64,000 bases of DNA from Flavobacteriaceae bacterium (GTDB taxonomy: Bacteria > Bacteroidota > Bacteroidia > Flavobacteriales > Flavobacteriaceae), in assembly GCA_021648445.1 (NCBI GenBank), contig JAKISU010000001.1, positions 1-64,000 on the forward strand, in the 5' to 3' direction. How positions within the stretch are numbered: the stretch's first letter is position 1; each line of letters begins with the position of its first letter. The notes beneath the pieces were generated by a model, which searched no databases, had not been told where the DNA came from, and saw only the letters and a list, made by a program, of their open reading frames with translations. The position numbers were made by a program, and so were the translations under genes. Below are positions 36,532-44,622 of the stretch, piece by piece.

Positions 36532-36640
36532 ATGTTTAAATTCTATTTTTTACTGGTAATCCGATCCCGAATCCTCGGGACGAGACCGTTTGCTATTAAT
36601 CATTCCTTTTTGTTCTCAAATTTCACATACTTGTTTCATT
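36532..36640 (-). repeat. leader repeat, copy C, before lpxD
   Basis: Reading toward lpxD: ATGAAACAAGTATGT, GGAATGATTAATAGCAAAC, then TTACCAGTAAAAAATA and the start codon. It matches copy B block for block, except that a 16-bp palindrome with flanks is inserted in the middle. A TACTTTTG promoter box lies just upstream (36645-36652), so the repeat would be the transcribed leader. Confidence 0.6.
36565..36580. repeat. TCCCGA-N4-TCGGGA palindrome, copy 5
   Basis: TCCCGAATCCTCGGGA inside leader repeat C; absent at the same place in copy B, so it looks inserted. Confidence 0.7.
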
Positions 36641-36644
36641 CCTG

Positions 36645-36652
36645 CAAAAGTA
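36645..36652 (-). promoter_or_regulatory. -7 promoter box for the lpxD operon
   Basis: TACTTTTG on the minus strand fits TAnnTTTG. It places the transcription start at or just before leader repeat C. No good -33 box. Confidence 0.45.
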
Positions 36653-36672
36653 TAAAAAAAAATTGTGTTAAT

Positions 36673-37881
36673 TTATTTAGGATAATATACAAAATGTTTA
36701 ACAACAGGTTTTGTCAATGCCATTAAGTTTAAATGATCTGAAGCATTGATAATATCTTTTATCTTTCCTGACTTATATAATATGTTTATGGAACTATGAT
36801 TTAAGTTATATGCTTGATTTTCAATAACTCCTGACTTGACAAAATAATCAACTTGGGTATCATCTAAATTTAATCGTTTAGATGTTTTCTTTTTAATTGC
36901 AACTATTTCTTCAATAGAAAATTCTGAGTCTTGAACTCTAATTTTTGGAAAATTCCTGTAAATTACTGCTTTAGACAGCTTAGATAAAACATAGTCTGAG
37001 TGATTCATCCATTGTTTTATAGCCATTATAATATCATAATCATCTATTTCAGAAAACTTTTGGAGAATAACTTCATCAAAATGCTTAATCTCTTTATTTG
37101 ATAAAAAATATTTTAATGGAGTGCTACAATCAATTTCAATACCTTTATTGATCAATTCTTTAGCTCTTTTTAATATATTAATTAATATATAATCAGCTAC
37201 TAAGCTGGTTTTATGTAAATAGACCTGCCAATACATTAAACGTCTTGATACAATAAATTTTTCAACAGAATAAATGCCTTTTTCTTCAACAACTAAATTA
37301 TCATCAATAACTGTAAGCATCGAAATAATTCTCTCTGTATTAATATTACCTTCTGTAACGCCCGTATAAAAACTATCTCTTTTTAAATAATCTAATCTAT
37401 CAATATCTAACTGACTTGAAACTAGTTGATTAAAAAATAGTCTATGGTATTTTCCTTTAAAAATTTCAATAGCCAAAGTTAACTTACCGTCAAATTCTTT
37501 ATTAAGTTTTTGCATAAACAACAATGATATATCTTCATGTTTATTATTATTTATCAAACTATGCTCTAAAGTATGTGAAAACGGACCATGACCTATATCA
37601 TGTAGCAAAATGGCCAATAATAATGCTTCTTCTTCTTTATTAGAAATTTGTATAGACTTAGTTTTTAAGACATGTATAGCTTTTTGCATTAAATGCATAG
37701 CTCCTAAAGCATGTTCAAATCGAGTATGATGTGCTCCAGGATATACAAAATAGGATAATCCCATCTGAGAAATGCGTCTTAAACGCTGAAAATAAGGATG
37801 TTCAATAATATCGAAAATTATTTCATTAGGTATGCTAATAAATCCGTAAATTGGATCGTTAAAAATTTTAAATTTGTTCAA
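36673..37881 (-). CDS. HD-domain phosphohydrolase, TTG start
   Basis: About 402 residues of the dGTPase-like HD family. Metal ligands are in HHTRFEHALG (HxxxxxH region near residue 50-60) and LLHDIGHGPFSHTLEH. These enzymes hydrolyse nucleotides or act as regulators. There is no in-frame ATG near the conserved N-terminus; the family begins M-x-N-K-x-K-I-F-N-D-P-I-Y-G-F, and here the matching residue is coded by TTG at 37881 (LNKFKIFNDPIYGF). I therefore use TTG 37881 rather than the ORF-track TTG at 37908. It is divergent from porX. Confidence 0.85.
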   Translation of the reverse strand: MNKFKIFNDPIYGFISIPNEIIFDIIEHPYFQRLRRISQMGLSYFVYPGAHHTRFEHALGAMHLMQKAIHVLKTKSIQISNKEEEALLLAILLHDIGHGPFSHTLEHSLINNNKHEDISLLFMQKLNKEFDGKLTLAIEIFKGKYHRLFFNQLVSSQLDIDRLDYLKRDSFYTGVTEGNINTERIISMLTVIDDNLVVEEKGIYSVEKFIVSRRLMYWQVYLHKTSLVADYILINILKRAKELINKGIEIDCSTPLKYFLSNKEIKHFDEVILQKFSEIDDYDIIMAIKQWMNHSDYVLSKLSKAVIYRNFPKIRVQDSEFSIEEIVAIKKKTSKRLNLDDTQVDYFVKSGVIENQAYNLNHSSINILYKSGKIKDIINASDHLNLMALTKPVVKHFVYYPK

Positions 37882-37948
37882 GCAACTAATTTTTAAATTA
37901 CCATACAAAAATAGACGTTTAATTTTTAATTAATACAACCTAAAGGGA

Positions 37949-39496
37949 ATGAATGCAATAAAAATACTGTGGGTAGATGACGAAATTGAGTTATTAAAAC
38001 CACATCAACTATTTTTAGAAAAGAAAAACTATGAAGTATCTACTTGTAATAATGGCGCTGAAGCCATTGAAAAAGTAGACGATGGCAACTATGATATTGT
38101 TTTTTTAGATGAAAACATGCCTGGTCTATCCGGTATTGAAACATTGTCTGAAATAAAAGCGAAACTTCCTAATCTTCCAATAGTGATGATCACTAAGAGC
38201 GAAGAAGAATATATAATGGAAGAGGCTATAGGTGCTAAAATAGCCGATTATTTAATTAAACCGGTCAATCCTAATCAAATACTATTAAGTTTAAAGAAAA
38301 ATTTAGACCACTCACGTTTAATTTCTGAAAAGACTACTTCTACGTACCAACAAGAGTTTAGAAAAATTTCATTAGACCTAGCCATGGTCAATACTTTTGA
38401 TGAATGGGTTGATTTATATAAAAAATTAGTGCATTGGGAAATAGAATTAGAATCTATTGATGATGTAGGCATGTTAGAAATTTTAGAAAGCCAAAAGAAT
38501 GAAGCTAATTCGCAATTCTTTAAATTCATCCAAAAGAATTATCAAGGTTGGTTTGAAGGTGAAGATAAGCCTCTTTTATCTCATCATTTATTTAAAGAAG
38601 TAGTTGCTCCTCAAATTAATAAAGATAGAGGTACTTTATTAATAGTTATTGACAACTTAAGATATGACCAACTTAGAGTATTAGAGCCTATCATAAATAA
38701 TTACTATAAAAAAGAGGAAGAAATACCATTTTATAGTATTTTACCGACGGCCACCCAGTATGCAAGGAATGCTATTTTTTCAGGATTGACACCACTTGAA
38801 ATGGAAAAACAACACCCTAATTATTGGAAAAATGATACCGATGAAGGTGGTAAAAATTTATTTGAAAACGACTTTTTAACTGCCCAGTTAAAGCGATTGA
38901 ATTTAGACATCAAACATGAATATTATAAAATTACCAATATGCCAAAAGGGCGTGAACTTGCCGCTAATTTTAAAGGTATAAAAAATAATGATCTGACAGT
39001 AGTTGTCTATAATTTTGTTGATATGCTTTCGCATTCAAGAACTGAAATGGAAATGATCAAAGAATTGGCAAATGATGATAAAGCTTATCGTTCATTAACA
39101 TTGAGCTGGTTTAAAAATTCACCATTACTTGAAATGATACAAAAAGCACAAGAATATGGTTTAAAATTAATAATTACTACTGACCATGGCACAATCAATA
39201 CAAAAAATCCGACCAAAGTAATTGGTGAAAAGAATATCAGTGCAAATTTGAGGTATAAAACCGGTAGAAGTTTATCTTATGATGATAAAGATGTATATGC
39301 AGTAAAGAGTCCAAAAGATATTCAATTACCATCAGCACATATGACCAGCTCATTTATTTTTGCTAAAGAAGATTTATTTTTTGCTTACCCTAATAATTAC
39401 AACCATTATGTAAAGTACTTTAAAAATACCTATCAGCATGGTGGTATATCATTAGAAGAAATGATTATACCATGTGTAATTATGAAACCTAAATAA
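37949..39496 (+). CDS. porX: type IX secretion system response regulator PorX
   Basis: A 515-residue response regulator with an N-terminal receiver domain (acidic pair Asp10-Asp11, phospho-acceptor Asp54 in FLDENMPG, Lys104 in IKPVNP), a helical linker, and a C-terminal PglZ-like alkaline phosphatase fold (RGTLLIVIDNLRYDQ, LIITTDHGTINTKNP, HGGISLEEMIIP). In Bacteroidota PorX works with PorY to control expression of the type IX secretion system. No other T9SS gene is in the window. Divergent from the HD gene with a 67-bp gap. Confidence 0.95.
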   Translation: MNAIKILWVDDEIELLKPHQLFLEKKNYEVSTCNNGAEAIEKVDDGNYDIVFLDENMPGLSGIETLSEIKAKLPNLPIVMITKSEEEYIMEEAIGAKIADYLIKPVNPNQILLSLKKNLDHSRLISEKTTSTYQQEFRKISLDLAMVNTFDEWVDLYKKLVHWEIELESIDDVGMLEILESQKNEANSQFFKFIQKNYQGWFEGEDKPLLSHHLFKEVVAPQINKDRGTLLIVIDNLRYDQLRVLEPIINNYYKKEEEIPFYSILPTATQYARNAIFSGLTPLEMEKQHPNYWKNDTDEGGKNLFENDFLTAQLKRLNLDIKHEYYKITNMPKGRELAANFKGIKNNDLTVVVYNFVDMLSHSRTEMEMIKELANDDKAYRSLTLSWFKNSPLLEMIQKAQEYGLKLIITTDHGTINTKNPTKVIGEKNISANLRYKTGRSLSYDDKDVYAVKSPKDIQLPSAHMTSSFIFAKEDLFFAYPNNYNHYVKYFKNTYQHGGISLEEMIIPCVIMKPK

Positions 39497-39504
39497 AGAA
39501 ACTT

Positions 39505-39535
39505 AGTGGGGTTTCACTTTAAGTGAAACCCCACT
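39505..39535. terminator. strong palindromic hairpin after porX
   Basis: A 15-bp perfect stem AGTGGGGTTTCACTT and complement, single-base centre, 9 bp after porX. There is no T-run on the plus strand, so it may stop transcription only by its strength, or it may be a repeat. Confidence 0.55.
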
Positions 39536-39731
39536 AGTAGAAATTTTCGAAAAATAAATTAAAAACTTCAGTTCATTCAATTTTACAATCTGGGAGTATG
39601 TTATAGACATAACCTATTCTATTTTAAATTTATAAATATTAACAACTTCCTAAATTTTGTTGTAAATTTTTAACAATTTGATAGCAATTATTAGTAATAA
39701 AATGCTGAAATTTGTGCCTTAATTTTTTACG

Positions 39732-40796
39732 ATGAAAAAGCATAATTTTAGCGCAGGACCATGTATTTTACCACAAGAGGTTCTTAAACAAGCTTCAGAA
39801 GCTATTTTAAATTTTAATAATGATGATTTATCATTAATAGAGATCTCTCACAGAAGTCCGGCCTTTGTTAAAGTGATGGAAAATGCCAGAAGTTTGGTTT
39901 TAGAACTACTAAACATAGAAAATAAAGGATATTCTGTATTATTTCTTCAAGGTGGCGCAAGTTTAGAGTTCTTAATGACTCCTTATAATTTCTTAAAAAC
40001 TAATGGAAAAGCGGCTTATTTAGATACCGGTACTTGGAGTTCTAAATCAATTAAAGAAGCAAAATTATTAGGCAATATTGAAATTGTTGCGTCTTCTAAA
40101 GATAAAAATTACAATTATATCCCTAAAGATTATCATATTCCTACTGATGCTGACTATTTTCATTGTACCAGTAATAATACTATTTTTGGTACACAAATGA
40201 AATCGTTTCCTAAGACTGATAGCTTACTGGTTTGCGATATGAGTTCTGATATTTTTTCACGTCAACTAGATTTTTCACAATTTGATTTGATCTATGCCGG
40301 AGCTCAAAAAAATATGGGACCGGCCGGAGCGACTCTCGTTGTAGTTAAGGAAGCTGCTTTGGGTAAAACTGGTAGAATCATTCCTTCGATGTTAGATTAT
40401 CAGGTACATATTTCTAAAGACAGTATGTTTAATACACCTTCTGTTTTTGCAGTATATGTTTCTATGTTGACTTTACAATGGTTAAAAAATTTAGGTGGTG
40501 TTGCTGCTATTGAAAAAATTAATAACGCTAAAGCGGAATTGCTTTATGGTGAGATTGACAGTAATCCCTTATTTCAGGGAGTAACAGAAAAAGAAGACAG
40601 ATCGTATATGAATGTTACTTTTACCTTAACGAATGAAAGCTTAAAAGACAAATTTGATATGATGTGGAAAGGAACCGGTATCAATGGTTTAGGTGGACAT
40701 CGTTCTGTAGGAGGTTATAGAGCAAGTATGTATAATGCATTACCCTTAGAAAGTGTTCAAGTATTGGTAGATGTGATGCGTAAATTAAACAATTAG
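39732..40796 (+). CDS. serC: phosphoserine aminotransferase
   Basis: A 354-residue PLP enzyme that converts 3-phosphohydroxypyruvate and glutamate to phosphoserine in serine synthesis. The N-terminus KHNFSAGPCILPQEVL is diagnostic. The PLP lysine is Lys193 in AGAQKNMGPAGAT, and the arginines of the phosphate site are in ISHRS and HRSVGGYRASMYN. First gene of serC-serA-DUF1015, with 17-bp spacing to serA. Confidence 0.97.
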   Translation: MKKHNFSAGPCILPQEVLKQASEAILNFNNDDLSLIEISHRSPAFVKVMENARSLVLELLNIENKGYSVLFLQGGASLEFLMTPYNFLKTNGKAAYLDTGTWSSKSIKEAKLLGNIEIVASSKDKNYNYIPKDYHIPTDADYFHCTSNNTIFGTQMKSFPKTDSLLVCDMSSDIFSRQLDFSQFDLIYAGAQKNMGPAGATLVVVKEAALGKTGRIIPSMLDYQVHISKDSMFNTPSVFAVYVSMLTLQWLKNLGGVAAIEKINNAKAELLYGEIDSNPLFQGVTEKEDRSYMNVTFTLTNESLKDKFDMMWKGTGINGLGGHRSVGGYRASMYNALPLESVQVLVDVMRKLNN

Positions 40797-40813
40797 AACT
40801 TTAAAGTTATAGT

Positions 40814-41764
40814 ATGAAGATATTAGCTAATGACGGAATTGCAACCAGCGGTGTTATCGCTTTAGAAAATGCCGGTTTTGAAGTAGAATTAACAACAGTG
40901 GCTCAAGAGCAACTTATAGATTATATAAATCAACATGAAGTATCAGTACTTTTAGTACGAAGTGCTACTAAAGTGCGTAAAGATATTATTGATGCTTGTC
41001 CATCTTTAAAAATTATTGGTCGCGGTGGTGTTGGGATGGATAATATTGATGTGGAGTATGCCCGTAAAAAAGGGTTACATGTAATCAACACACCGGCTGC
41101 ATCTTCTCATTCAGTTGCTGAATTGGTATTTGCGCATCTTTATGGAATGGTTCGTTTTTTACATAATTCTAATAGAAATATGCCTTTAGATGGTGATTCA
41201 AAATTTAAAGATCTAAAAAAGGCATACGCTAAAGGTGTAGAATTAAAAGGCAAAACTTTAGGTATTTTAGGATTCGGACGCATAGGTCAAGCAACTGCAA
41301 AAGTGGCATTAGGTGCAGGAATGAAAGTCATTGCTTTTGATCCATTTTTAGATAGCGCGAATTTAGAATTAGACTTTTTTGATGGTCAAACAGTTAACTT
41401 TTCTATTGATACAATATCTAAAGATGATGTTTTAAAACAGGCTGATTTTATAACACTACATGTACCGGCACAAGATGACTATGTAATTTCTACCCAAGAA
41501 TTTGAAATAATGAAAGATGGTGCTTGTATTGTCAATGCTGCTCGTGGCGGAGTAATTGATGAAGTTGCTTTGGTTACTGCTTTAGATAGTGGTAAAATTT
41601 CAAAAGCAGCATTAGACGTTTTTGAAAATGAACCATCACCGGAAGTACAAATTTTAATGAATCCAAATATTTCTTTGACACCACATATTGGTGCTGCAAC
41701 AAGTGAAGCACAACATAGAATTGGAAGTGAACTGGCTGACCAAATTATTGAAATACTAAAATAA
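40814..41764 (+). CDS. serA: D-3-phosphoglycerate dehydrogenase (short form)
   Basis: A 316-residue NAD-dependent dehydrogenase catalysing the first step of serine synthesis. The NAD motif LGILGFGRIGQATA is at about residues 148-161. Catalytic Arg, Glu and His are in AARGGVIDE, FENEP and TPHIGAATSEA. It is the short type, with no C-terminal ACT or ASB regulatory domain, so serine feedback must act elsewhere, if at all. It follows serC directly and precedes a DUF1015 gene. Confidence 0.94.
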   Translation: MKILANDGIATSGVIALENAGFEVELTTVAQEQLIDYINQHEVSVLLVRSATKVRKDIIDACPSLKIIGRGGVGMDNIDVEYARKKGLHVINTPAASSHSVAELVFAHLYGMVRFLHNSNRNMPLDGDSKFKDLKKAYAKGVELKGKTLGILGFGRIGQATAKVALGAGMKVIAFDPFLDSANLELDFFDGQTVNFSIDTISKDDVLKQADFITLHVPAQDDYVISTQEFEIMKDGACIVNAARGGVIDEVALVTALDSGKISKAALDVFENEPSPEVQILMNPNISLTPHIGAATSEAQHRIGSELADQIIEILK

Positions 41765-41772
41765 TAAAAAAT

Positions 41773-41793
41773 CCCTTCCCCCTTTGGGAAGGG
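41773..41793. repeat. CCCTTCCC hairpin between serA and DUF1015 gene
   Basis: CCCTTCCC / GGGAAGGG, 8-bp stem, 5-nt loop, in the 40-bp gap. The G-rich right arm and its tail (GGGTTAGGGATGGG) run up to the DUF1015 ATG and may double as its ribosome-binding region. Confidence 0.65.
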
Positions 41794-41804
41794 TTAGGGA
41801 TGGG

Positions 41805-43040
41805 ATGGCTATAGTAAAACCTTTTTGTGCTGTACGAGCTTCACGCGATAAAGTTGCGTTGGTTTCTTCTCGTTCTTATGAAGCTTATTCACCAGCTGAA
41901 CTAGGTGCACAATTAGATTTTAATCCATTTTCATTTTTACATATTATCAGCCCTAGTTACAAACATCATGAAGAAATTTCAAGTGAACAACGTTTCCAAT
42001 TAATTCATGATAAATATATTGAGTTTAAAGAACTCAATCATTTTTCAAAAGATACTACGCCTTCATTCTATATCTATAAAAAGACAACTAGAAATTTTTC
42101 ATGTTGCGGTATTATCGCTGCTACTAGTACTCAAGATTATGTGAATAATATTATCAAAAAGCATGAAGAAACCTTGCATAAAAGAGAAGTGCTATTTGAA
42201 AAATATTTAAAAACCACAGGTTTTAATGCTGAGCCTGTGTTACTTACTTATCCTGATAATTTAAAGATTGCATCTGTTCTAAAAAAATATCAAAAAACAA
42301 GAGCAGAATATGAATTCACTACTGAAAATTATAAAACACATTATTTATGGAAAGTTGATAGTCCAGATGATATTTTGATTATTCAGGATGAATTTACCAA
42401 AATGAATGCGCTCTACATAGCGGACGGACACCACAGAACAGCTTCTTCATATCTGTTATCTGAAGATTTGAAAAGAAAAAATACTAATCATAATGGTAAT
42501 GAAGATTATAATTTTTTTATGAGTTATTTAATTCCGGAATCTGAATTACAAATATCTGAGTACAATAGATTGGTAAAAGATTTGAACGGGTTAACCAAAG
42601 AGCAATTGTTAGAGAAATTATCAGTTTTGTATACAATTCAAAATAGAGGTTCACAATTTTATAAACCTTCAAAAAAACATCATTTTAGTATGTATTTAGA
42701 TGGTGAATTTTATTCATTATATCTTAAAAAGGAGGAATTTGAAATTGACAATCCGTTAAGTGATCTAGATCCACAATTATTGTATAAAACAATATTAAAA
42801 CCTATTTTTGGAATTAACGATCTACGTAACGATAAACGATTGAGTTATTCGCACAGCGAACAAGGAGAGATCAATCTTAAAAACAGTGTAGATTCGGGTA
42901 AATTTGCCGTTGCTTTTGGTTTGGTACCTATTTCAGTAGCGCAATTAAAAGCTGTAGCCGATGCAGATTTAAAAATGCCACCAAAAAGCACTTATATTTT
43001 GCCAAAATTAAGAAGTGGATTAACCATTTATGAGTTTTAA
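41805..43040 (+). CDS. DUF1015-family protein linked to serine synthesis
   Basis: A 411-residue protein from ATG 41805 (MAIVKPFCAVRASRDKVALVSSRSYEAY is the family N-terminus; the ORF-track TTG start at 41784 lies in the hairpin repeat). The central motif YIADGHHRTASSYL (DGHHR at residues 207-211) resembles the ParB/sulfiredoxin-type GHHR nucleotide-binding motif, which in some archaeal and staphylococcal proteins supports free serine kinase activity. Together with serC and serA upstream this hints at a role in serine or phosphoserine metabolism. That is inference; the family has no settled function. Confidence 0.8.
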   Translation: MAIVKPFCAVRASRDKVALVSSRSYEAYSPAELGAQLDFNPFSFLHIISPSYKHHEEISSEQRFQLIHDKYIEFKELNHFSKDTTPSFYIYKKTTRNFSCCGIIAATSTQDYVNNIIKKHEETLHKREVLFEKYLKTTGFNAEPVLLTYPDNLKIASVLKKYQKTRAEYEFTTENYKTHYLWKVDSPDDILIIQDEFTKMNALYIADGHHRTASSYLLSEDLKRKNTNHNGNEDYNFFMSYLIPESELQISEYNRLVKDLNGLTKEQLLEKLSVLYTIQNRGSQFYKPSKKHHFSMYLDGEFYSLYLKKEEFEIDNPLSDLDPQLLYKTILKPIFGINDLRNDKRLSYSHSEQGEINLKNSVDSGKFAVAFGLVPISVAQLKAVADADLKMPPKSTYILPKLRSGLTIYEF

Positions 43041-43223
43041 ACTTATATCATTGCTATAATTTAATTAATGAGGATAAAGTTTTTTAGTCAAAAAAGATGA
43101 TTTAAATAATTGTCCCCTTGAGGATTATTGAGGAGAAAATATATTTTAAACGAAAATACAGAGCATAGCTCTTTAGGGGTGTTGTGAAAGTATCTTCAAA
43201 TATCTTGATTAATAAATTAAATT

Positions 43224-43874
43224 ATGAGCATAGCAAATAACCTCAACCATATCAAAAAACAACTCCCAGAACATATAACCTTAGTTGCTGTTTCTAAAAC
43301 AAAACCTATAGAAGCAATTTTAGAAGCTTATGATGCGGGTCAAACTATTTTTGGAGAAAACAAAATTCAGGAAATGGTTGATAAATATAATGTACTCCCA
43401 AAAGATATAAAATGGCATATGATAGGTCATTTACAACGAAATAAGGTAAAATACATGGCTCATTTTGTTGATTTGATCCATGGGGTTGATAGTTTTAAAA
43501 CCTTAAAAGAGATCAATAAACAAGCTAAAAAACATGAGAGAGTCATCAATTGTTTATTACAAGCTAAAATAGCAGAAGAAGATACTAAATTCGGACTTTC
43601 ATTTACTGATATTGAAAAAATATTGACTTCTGACGAATTAAAAGAATTAGAAAATGTAAATATTATCGGCTTAATGGGAATGGCAAGTTTTACTGATGAT
43701 ATGGATCAAATAAAAGATGAATTTAATAAGTTAAACGTTTTTTCAGATAGACTCAAGACTCAAGACCCAAGACTTAAGATTTTATCAATTGGAATGAGTA
43801 GTGATTATCCTTTAGCAATTGAATATGGTAGCACTATGGTACGTATTGGAAGTGCCATTTTTGGTGTACGGTAA
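43224..43874 (+). CDS. YggS-family PLP homeostasis protein
   Basis: A 216-residue single-domain PLP-binding protein (PLPBP, YggS family). It has the fold-type III barrel without known catalysis and buffers PLP in the cytoplasm. The PLP lysine is Lys25 in LVAVSKTKP, GENKIQEM follows near 42, WHMIGHLQRNK near 62, and the phosphate-binding SIGMSSDYPLAIEYGSTMVRIGSAIFG at the C-terminus. The 183-bp gap upstream holds only a short CCTTGAGG-type repeat. Confidence 0.94.
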   Translation: MSIANNLNHIKKQLPEHITLVAVSKTKPIEAILEAYDAGQTIFGENKIQEMVDKYNVLPKDIKWHMIGHLQRNKVKYMAHFVDLIHGVDSFKTLKEINKQAKKHERVINCLLQAKIAEEDTKFGLSFTDIEKILTSDELKELENVNIIGLMGMASFTDDMDQIKDEFNKLNVFSDRLKTQDPRLKILSIGMSSDYPLAIEYGSTMVRIGSAIFGVR

Positions 43875-43890
43875 TTAATTATTATAAATT

Positions 43891-44451
43891 ATGGCATCAA
43901 TATTCGGACATGCACTTACATCAATTGCAATAGGAAATACTTTTTCAAAAACAGTACAGAATTGGAAATTTTGGATATTAGGAATACTCTGCTCAATAAT
44001 TCCTGATGCTGATGTGATTAGCTTTAAATTAGGAATACCATACGAAGCTTTTTGGGGTCATCGAGGGTTTACACATTCTTTTATGTTTGCACTGATTTTA
44101 GGTTCATTAATAACGATACTTTTTTACAGAAAACATTTAATGAGTCATAAAGGAATAATTTATGTTTTGTTTTTCACTGTTTGTACAGCTTCGCATAGTA
44201 TTTTAGATGCATTGACTGACGGAGGTCTAGGTGTCGCTTTTTTTTCTCCATTTGATAATACACGTTATTTCTTTCCATGGAGACCTATAAAAGTTTCTCC
44301 TATAGGTATTGCTAACTTTTTTAGTGAATGGGGTAAAACCGTACTTTTAAGTGAGTTGATTTGGATTGGAATTCCAAATTTGCTATATATACTTTTAGTT
44401 AAGGGCATCTCTATTAATTCATTTCTTTCAAAAAACAAAGAGAATGAATGA
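43891..44451 (+). CDS. YdjM-like membrane-bound metal-dependent hydrolase
   Basis: A 186-residue multi-pass membrane protein of the YdjM/DUF457 type. Conserved polar residues on helices are HALTSIAIG near the N-terminus, IPDADVISF (residues about 38-46), WGHRGFTHSFMFAL and ASHSILDALTDGG. Their His/Asp pattern suggests a metal site near the membrane. Substrate unknown, probably lipid-related. It is 16 bp after the YggS gene. Confidence 0.85.
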   Translation: MASIFGHALTSIAIGNTFSKTVQNWKFWILGILCSIIPDADVISFKLGIPYEAFWGHRGFTHSFMFALILGSLITILFYRKHLMSHKGIIYVLFFTVCTASHSILDALTDGGLGVAFFSPFDNTRYFFPWRPIKVSPIGIANFFSEWGKTVLLSELIWIGIPNLLYILLVKGISINSFLSKNKENE

Positions 44452-44457
44452 GATGTG

Positions 44458-44557
44458 AGGTATATTTTTTTTGGAATAGCCTTAGTTATTTCAAAAAAAA
44501 TAACAAAGTAGATTATTTATTATCTTTTTATGTCGAACTCACGTTAATATACCTACA
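44458..44557. repeat. diverged MITE-like repeat
   Basis: AATAGCCTTAGTTAT (44475-44489) is the complement of the MITE core at 20757, with a one-base difference, and short inverted ends GGTATATT / AATATACC lie near 44458 and 44550. It is in the 171-bp convergent gap between the hydrolase and hemA. Confidence 0.4.
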
Positions 44558-44622
44558 TAGTTTTGCAAACCGTCCAGGATTAGGTTATATTAAACTCGTG
44601 ATGTACTTATCTTAGCGAAAGT

